A DNA stretch of 64,000 nucleotides, from the NCBI GenBank assembly GCA_016630905.1, contig WBMQ01000001.1:1674001-1738000 (forward strand), given 5' to 3'. Under the pieces are notes generated by a model. The model saw nothing but the letters and a program-made list of their open reading frames with translations. It did no database searches and had not been told where the DNA came from. The position numbers and the translations under genes were made by a program. The DNA comes from Capillidium heterosporum. Its lineage: Eukaryota; Entomophthoromycota; Entomophthoromycetes; Entomophthorales; Capillidiaceae. This document shows, in pieces, positions 58,418-64,000 of this stretch (its first letter is position 1; every line of letters begins with the position of its first letter).

Positions 58418-60619
58418 ATGTCCTCCCAAGCCAAACCTATTGGTAATGTTATTGTTGACCTTAATCATATTTGAATACATATTCAGTTTCCATATGAAAA
58501 TTTATTAAATATTTAAATGAATAGCCTTGCTTTCAGTCTACGATAAAACCAACCTTTTGGAGTTGGCCAACAAACTCGTTGCCCATGGATACCAAATTTT
58601 AGCTTCGGGCGGTACTTCCAAGAAGCTTCGTGAAGCCAACATTGAAGTTAGGTAACACAAGCTATTTTGTAAATATAAAGGCTCATTTATACAGTGATGT
58701 ATCAGCTATTACCAAGGCACCTGAAATGTTGGGTGGGCGTGTAAAAACTCTCCATCCTGCTGTCCACGGAGGTAAATGCATCACCCTGCCTTTAGTTTAA
58801 CATAAAATAGGTATCTTGGCCCGTGATATCGACAGTGACCTTAAGGACTTGGCCGACAACCATATTGAGAAGATTAGCGTAGTCGCCTGCAACTTGTATC
58901 CCTTCAAGGAGACCGTAGCTAAATCTGATGTAACTGTTGAACAAGCTGTCGAAGAAATTGATATCGGTAAGGTTTATTTATAGTCAAGCATAGAGTTTAA
59001 ACAGCATTTTATAAGGTGGTGTAACTTTACTTCGTGCTGCTGCCAAGAACCACAACCGCGTTACCATCCTTTCCGATCCTTCCGATTACTCCCAAATTCT
59101 ACCAGACCTTGGAAGGAACTGCCGATGCCATTGAATTCCGTAAACTTTCTGCATTGAAAGCCTTCAGCCACACTGCTGATTACGATGATGCCATCTCTGA
59201 TTACTTCCGCAAACTTTATGGTGTTGAGACCAATCAGCAGATGACTTTACGTTACGGAGCCAACCCTCACCAGAAACCAGCCCAAGTTTTTGTCAAGGAA
59301 GGAACTTTGCCCATCAAAGGTAGTATAAATTATTTTTGTATTGTATAGATAGACCTAATACCTTTTTAGTTTTGAGTGGTTCCCCTGGATACATTAACTT
59401 GTTGGATGCGCTCAACGCTTGGCCCCTTGTTAAGGACTTGGCTGCTGCACTGAACTTACCAGCCGCTGCTTCTTTCAAGCACGTTTCACCTGCTGGAGCT
59501 GCCGTAGGCTTGCCCCTCAGCGATGATGAGCGTAAAGTCTACATGGTAGAGGACCTCGAATTGACGCCTTTGGCTTCTGCCTATGCTAGAGCTCGTGGCG
59601 CCGACCGTATGTCTTCTTTCGGTGACTGGGTTGCCTTGAGTCACCCATGTGATTATGCTACCGCACGCATCATTTCTCGCGAAGTAACTAATTTTATAGT
59701 AATGCATTCTGAAATAGTATAGGTATCGGATGGCATCATTGCCCCCGGCTATACTCCCGAAGCTTTGGAGATTTTGGCCAAAAAGAAGGGCGGTAAATAC
59801 ACCGTCCTTGAAATGGACCCCACCTATGAACCTCCTACGATTGAAACTCGTCAAGTTTACGGACTTTATCTCCAGCAACGTCGCAATGACAGAGCCATTA
59901 CTAGAGAGCTTTTCAACAACATTGTCACCGAGAACAAGAATGTAATAGACATTAATTGGTATACATGGACTTACCAATTTATAGATCCCCGAATCGGCCG
60001 TCATCGATATGTTGGTTGCTACAATCACTGCCAAGTACATCCAGTCCAACTCTGTATGCTACGCCAAGAACGGTATGGTAGTTGGACTCGGTGCTGGTCA
60101 GCAATCCCGTATCCACTGCACCAGATTAGCTGGTGATAAAGTTGATAACTGGTGGACTCGTCACCACCCTAAGGTCCTTGGATTCAAGTTCAAGAAGGTT
60201 TCTTTGTACTTTGACTATCTCTAATTTGAGTTTAGGAAGTTAAGCGTGCCGAAAAGTCCAACGCCATCGATCTATATATTATCGATCAGATTGGAGAGGT
60301 AATTTTTGAAAACCTTATCATGAGACTTACACTATATAATTAGGGAGCCGATCGTCAAGCTTGGGAATCCTTATTCGAAGTTGTACCTGAACCTTTGAAT
60401 GCCAGCGAACGTGAGGAACACCGCGTAAAGCTCAGAGAAGTTGTCGTATCTTCAGATGCCTTCTTCCCCTTTGCTGATAACGTTCATCGAGCATTCAGAT
60501 CCGGTGTTAGCTACTTGGTAAGCCCTTCGGGATCTATCCGTGACGATGATATCATCGCTACCGCCAACCAGTACAACATGGTTATCGCCCATACCGACTT
60601 GAGACTTTTCCATCATTAA
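58418..60619 (+). CDS. ADE17: bifunctional AICAR transformylase / IMP cyclohydrolase (ATIC)
   Basis: It catalyses the last two steps of purine synthesis. Ten exons (58418-58442, 58525-58651, 58695-58771, 58811-58966, 59016-59319, 59370-59683, 59723-59941, 59985-60197, 60236-60298, 60344-60619) give 590 residues if one surplus base in exon 5 is discounted; yeast Ade17 has 592. The cyclohydrolase domain has [25 protein letters not shown] and [14 protein letters not shown]; the transformylase domain has [41 protein letters not shown] and AFFPFADNV. Exon 5 changes frame between [13 protein letters not shown] and [13 protein letters not shown] (59095-59134), both strongly conserved blocks. Confidence 0.95.
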
Positions 60620-60868
60620 ATAGAACGACGTTTTATTGTGACTTTGCTACTCTCTTGAAGAACTATATATATTTTCTTGGAATTTATTGATTTAACCATC
60701 ATTCTCGCTATATATAGTACAAAGATGGTTTGCTTTACTATTGCTATTATGAATACTTTTTAGAATATTAAAATGCTTTAGTGCTTTTAGAATGACGTAA
60801 GGAGCTAAGTTAGATATGCTTTTGCTCATTTCTTTGTACTTTAGAACTTTTACTTTTACCTCAGCACA

Positions 60869-62322
60869 ATGGAAACTCAAGCTATTAATTCGATTGACGA
60901 GTCAGCACCAGCTGTTCCAAAGTTGGAAGTAGCCAAACACATCAACTACTTTGACAAAAGTTTGTTTATGCTTCCCTACCCGTATACTTCGTCGGACTCC
61001 AACCGGTACATTTATATCAGCTTTATTGTGTTAATTTACCTCCCAAGAATGACTTTCCTGTATTTTTGTTTGAATAGTTTGGAACTTTTAGGAAAACTCG
61101 ATGAAGTTGTTGACGAAACAAAACGAAAAAACTTCATCGAATGGATATACGCTCAACAAGTTTTTCCTGCTCAAAATTTAGGTAAATTTATGAGCTATAT
61201 TAACAATCATTTATAAAGTTTAATTTTGAAAGGTGAAGATAAGTATAAGTTTTGCGGGTTTAGGGGCTCACCACTTTGTGGTGCCAAGTTTTATAGAGAT
61301 GAGGTAAAGTTGATATAGAAATGGCTAATTTAATATGAAGTACAATCATAGCAATCTCCAGAGTTTATACCTTACGATAGAGCTAATATCGCCATGACTT
61401 ATACTGCTTTGTTATCGCTTATTCTATTGAAAGATGACTTTTCTAGAGTAAATAAAGAAGCCATACTTAAGGCTCTACCTTACTTACAGCAAGCAAACGG
61501 CAGGTATATTTAATATGCTTTGAAAATTCTAAACTATATATTCAGTTTCGTACCGGTCTATGAGAGTAGTGAAGCTGATTTACGATTTACCTACTGTGCG
61601 TTCGCTATAAGCTATATGCTGAACAACTGGTCTGGGTTCAATGTTGACAAATCTATACAATTTATTTTAAACTCACAGGTAAACACATATAATGAAAATT
61701 AAGTGTATTCAATCTAGTTACCCTAACCCAATGTAGACTTACGAGAATGCCATTTCCCAAGGACCTGATTTAGAATCCCATGGTAAACTCTTACTTTTCT
61801 CTTTTATAATTTGAATTAGGCGGTTCAACGTATTGTGGCATCGCTTCCCTCCATCTGGTTAACAAACTAGATTTACTGAGAGACCGGGAAGGTACTTTGG
61901 AGTGGTGCCTCAACAGACAACATTCTGGATTCCACGGTCGTATGAACAAGCCCGATGATACCTGCTACTCTTTTTGGATTGGAGGCAGTATCGATGTACT
62001 TTGTCCAATCCTTTATTGACATTAACTTTATGCCAAGATTTTAGGTGGTTCTAAGTATGTCAACGTAAAGAACAATAGGAACTTCCTATTATCAACACAG
62101 ACTAAAGTAGGTGGCTTTAGTAAATATCCTGGTGGGTATCCTGGTAATTTTATGATTTATTGCAATTGCTCATACATGGTAGATTTACTACATTCCTACA
62201 CTGGTTTAGCTGGATTATCCTTGTCAAAGTGTGAGGGTTTAAAGAGCCTCAGCCCTGCCTTGAATCTTTCGGATGATGGGCTTAACTACTGGCTAACGAA
62301 TATTAAACCTAAATTAAACTAA
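60869..62322 (+). CDS. CDC43: geranylgeranyltransferase type I beta subunit
   Basis: Nine exons (60869-61005, 61048-61181, 61233-61303, 61352-61503, 61546-61678, 61737-61782, 61820-61995, 62038-62143, 62183-62322), all in phase, encode 364 residues (human PGGT1B 377). The alpha-alpha barrel repeats include GFRGSPLCGAKFY, DLRFTYCAFAISYMLNN, QGPDLESHGGSTYCGIASL, and GFHGRMNKPDDTCYSFWIGGS. Zinc ligands are the Asp and Cys of DDTCYSFWIGG and the His of DLLHSYTGLAGLSL. It prenylates CaaL proteins such as Rho1 and Cdc42 together with the shared alpha subunit. Confidence 0.93.
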
Positions 62323-63070
62323 TTAGCCATTATCTTAGTATATAAATTACAAAAGATATATTCTATACCCTACAATATGCTGAAACAGATATATAGCCTC
62401 CATAGTATTTAACCACCAGCGTTAACTTTTGAATTAAAAAGGCAGCCTAGTAAAATATACAGATAAATATCTAACTTATCTTATTTTTAATCAAATAGCC
62501 AGCTATTCTCCAATCAGCCATAAAACATTAATAGTCCCTAGGTATCAAATTCACATGTATTTCAGAGTAGTTTAGGTATGTTTACATTTTAATTTTCAAA
62601 TTTAAGATATAATACCAATCAAATAGAAACCAAAGCTAAACTTAGATTGAAAACCTATGGTTCTTAAAAGTAATAAATGGCACTAACTTTTTGAAGGATT
62701 AAGTTTAGATTGTTAAACTACTAATGCTTTTAGCTGGTAGATATTACTATCTTAAAGGTTGTTGAACCACATTAAAATAGACAAACAAGCGAATAGCTCA
62801 TAAGTGTAAGGTATTTAAAAATAGTACAAATTGCACTTGATATTTAGTTTGGAATAAAGGTTACTTTAAAAGACTACTATATACCAATGTTATTGCTGCA
62901 ATTGATTCTATTATCCTAAACTTAAATACTTGAAAAAGGAAATAGTCAAATACTTTTATATAGTTTACAAACCATAAAAAAATTCTATTTAAATGCTTTT
63001 ATTAAAATCTACTTACTATTTATTTCTAGAGATTAGCAATTTGAACAGAAAACCTTTAATAAAAATAAAG
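62323..63070. other. convergent intergenic region
   Basis: AT-rich, about 750 bases. Nothing recognised. Confidence 0.5.
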
Positions 63071-63568
63071 CTAGCTGTATTTGGTCAAATTTCTAACCAA
63101 ATCCATTAGCTTCGAGTCGAATTGCTCGCAACGGATAGGCATTTCAGGGGTATGGAAAGGATTCTTCATTACATAGTCAGCATACAGTTGATATATCGAC
63201 CACAAAATGGAGCTCACATTAGGTTGATTTGGGTCGGTTACCAGCAAAAATTTGGTTCCTATCAAAGCTATAGAAAATAAATTCAAAATATGATACCTGT
63301 TAAAGTTTGGAAACATTGTAGCTTGAACTTTGAAGTTTCTAAAATCTCTAGTCCTGAGGCTCCGGGAACTGGAGATATTTTGGAAGTGATGGCATGGACA
63401 CTATTGATGTCAGTTAGAAATAAATGTGGATAATTACCCATGAAAAGTCCCGGCTAATACCAAATACTCGTTACTCGTCAACCCATTGCTAAGCTTGTAC
63501 TTGGGCTCCAGATCCTTTTGGTAGGCTAATCCGCCTGCTTTGTTGATAATATAGAGTGAATAAAACAT
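63071..63568 (-). CDS. TRAPP complex core subunit TRAPPC4/Trs23
   Basis: Exons 63438-63568, 63297-63400 and 63071-63258 encode 140 residues. It starts [17 protein letters not shown] and continues with [49 protein letters not shown] and [15 protein letters not shown], the longin-like fold of Trs23. The PDZ-like insertion of human TRAPPC4 (219 residues) is missing. Acceptor 63259-63260 was preferred to the one nine bases upstream because it yields [14 protein letters not shown] is the GEF for Rab1/Ypt1 in ER-Golgi traffic. Confidence 0.9.
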
Positions 63569-63743
63569 CAAATCGACTGGTTCATCAGCCTGAAAGTTAA
63601 AGTTAGTAGACAACGAAAAGCTAACTATGATTGGATAAATCAACCTGGTAGGTTACTTCAAAAAGGCGAAACTTGAATATCAATTTTCATCAGCTACATC
63701 TCAGAAATTTCCATTCCAATTAAACTACGATACATTTCAACTT

Positions 63744-63992
63744 ATGCTTAACGAGAGAACCGAGACCGCAAACAACAGCATAGAGAGAACTGAAGTAGGA
63801 TCGAATCTCAAGCACATCCTCAACAATCTAATCAGTATGAACAAGGACTTGGAGCTAAATTTAAGTAAAGTGGCTGAGAGTAAGAGAAGCCTTGAGGTTG
63901 AAGGTACCGAAAGCAAATCCAATTCTGAAGTTCCCATCTCACCAGAAGAGGTGGAGCGCAGAGTCAAAGTTTTACAAGGGCTACGAGCGTAA
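63744..63992 (+). CDS. small coiled-coil protein, unknown
   Basis: 82 codons from ATG to TAA, divergent from TRAPPC4 with 175 bases between starts. The centre (LKHILNNLISMNKDLELNLSK) is a predicted coiled coil, and the end reads SPEEVERRVKVLQGLRA. Size and character would suit a small subunit of a larger complex such as DASH or Mediator, but no family can be assigned. Confidence 0.5.
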   Translation: MLNERTETANNSIERTEVGSNLKHILNNLISMNKDLELNLSKVAESKRSLEVEGTESKSNSEVPISPEEVERRVKVLQGLRA

Positions 63993-64000
63993 TTACTAAT

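Noticed and set aside
59486-60049. 187-codon minus-strand frame in the ATIC gene
   Set aside because: The plus strand carries conserved transformylase exons; the reverse frame is a shadow.
1-64000. CRISPR arrays, operons, riboswitches or ribosome binding sites
   Set aside because: The window is eukaryotic nuclear DNA with spliceosomal introns; no array of regular repeats was seen.

Overview
The window is nuclear DNA of a fungus. It is AT-rich, genes lie on both strands, and nearly every gene is cut by short introns of about 35-60 bases with GTA-type donors and TTAG/ATAG acceptors. Fungal character comes from Nop12, an Scm3-like CENP-A chaperone, a GPI-type cell-wall protein and a fungal CorA transporter. 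It also keeps genes lost from Saccharomyces: complex I 24-kDa subunit, a CCDC82/DUF4211 protein, NOSIP, BuGZ, PPIH, and a SWI3/SMARCC protein whose N-terminal region resembles the animal one. A lineage outside Saccharomycotina, perhaps an early-diverging one, is the best guess; the species cannot be named from sequence alone.

Layout. 1-20 kb: NOP12 (5' cut off by the window edge), SEC16, a GPI-anchored cysteine protein in a gene-poor stretch, cyclophilin H, NHP2, tRNA isopentenyltransferase, an FSP1/AIF-like oxidoreductase and a CCDC82-like protein. 20-28 kb: two tandem beta-lactamase-fold (LACTB-like) genes and the SWI3/SMARCC subunit. 29-43 kb: COX11, BuGZ, CWC2, a cyclin K/T-like protein, an Scm3-like protein, an Ariadne-type RBR protein, an alpha/beta hydrolase, an SPX protein and a kinetochore-like protein. 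44-64 kb: NDUFV2, an FCP1-like phosphatase, SPF27/BCAS2, CorA, PDI, NOSIP, ATIC (ADE17), the GGTase-I beta subunit, TRAPPC4/Trs23 and small ORFs.

Themes. Several genes belong to the spliceosome or its periphery (CWC2, SPF27, PPIH, NOSIP, BuGZ); others serve secretion (SEC16, Trs23, PDI), mitochondria (COX11, NDUFV2, FSP1-like) and centromeres (Scm3-like, CENP-P-like).

Most notable: the Ariadne RBR protein has lost the catalytic cysteine of RING2 and gained a C-terminal array of 90-bp repeats coding membrane-like segments; a short polyadenylated insert flanked by a 15-bp target duplication looks like retroposition of an mRNA 3' end; PPIH carries a GC-AG intron; and at least seven otherwise intact genes contain single-base reading-frame breaks, mostly of +1 type, including in conserved ATIC. 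The null explanation for these is assembly indels; recoding is a testable alternative. Exon coordinates were worked out by hand from phase, splice signals and family similarity.
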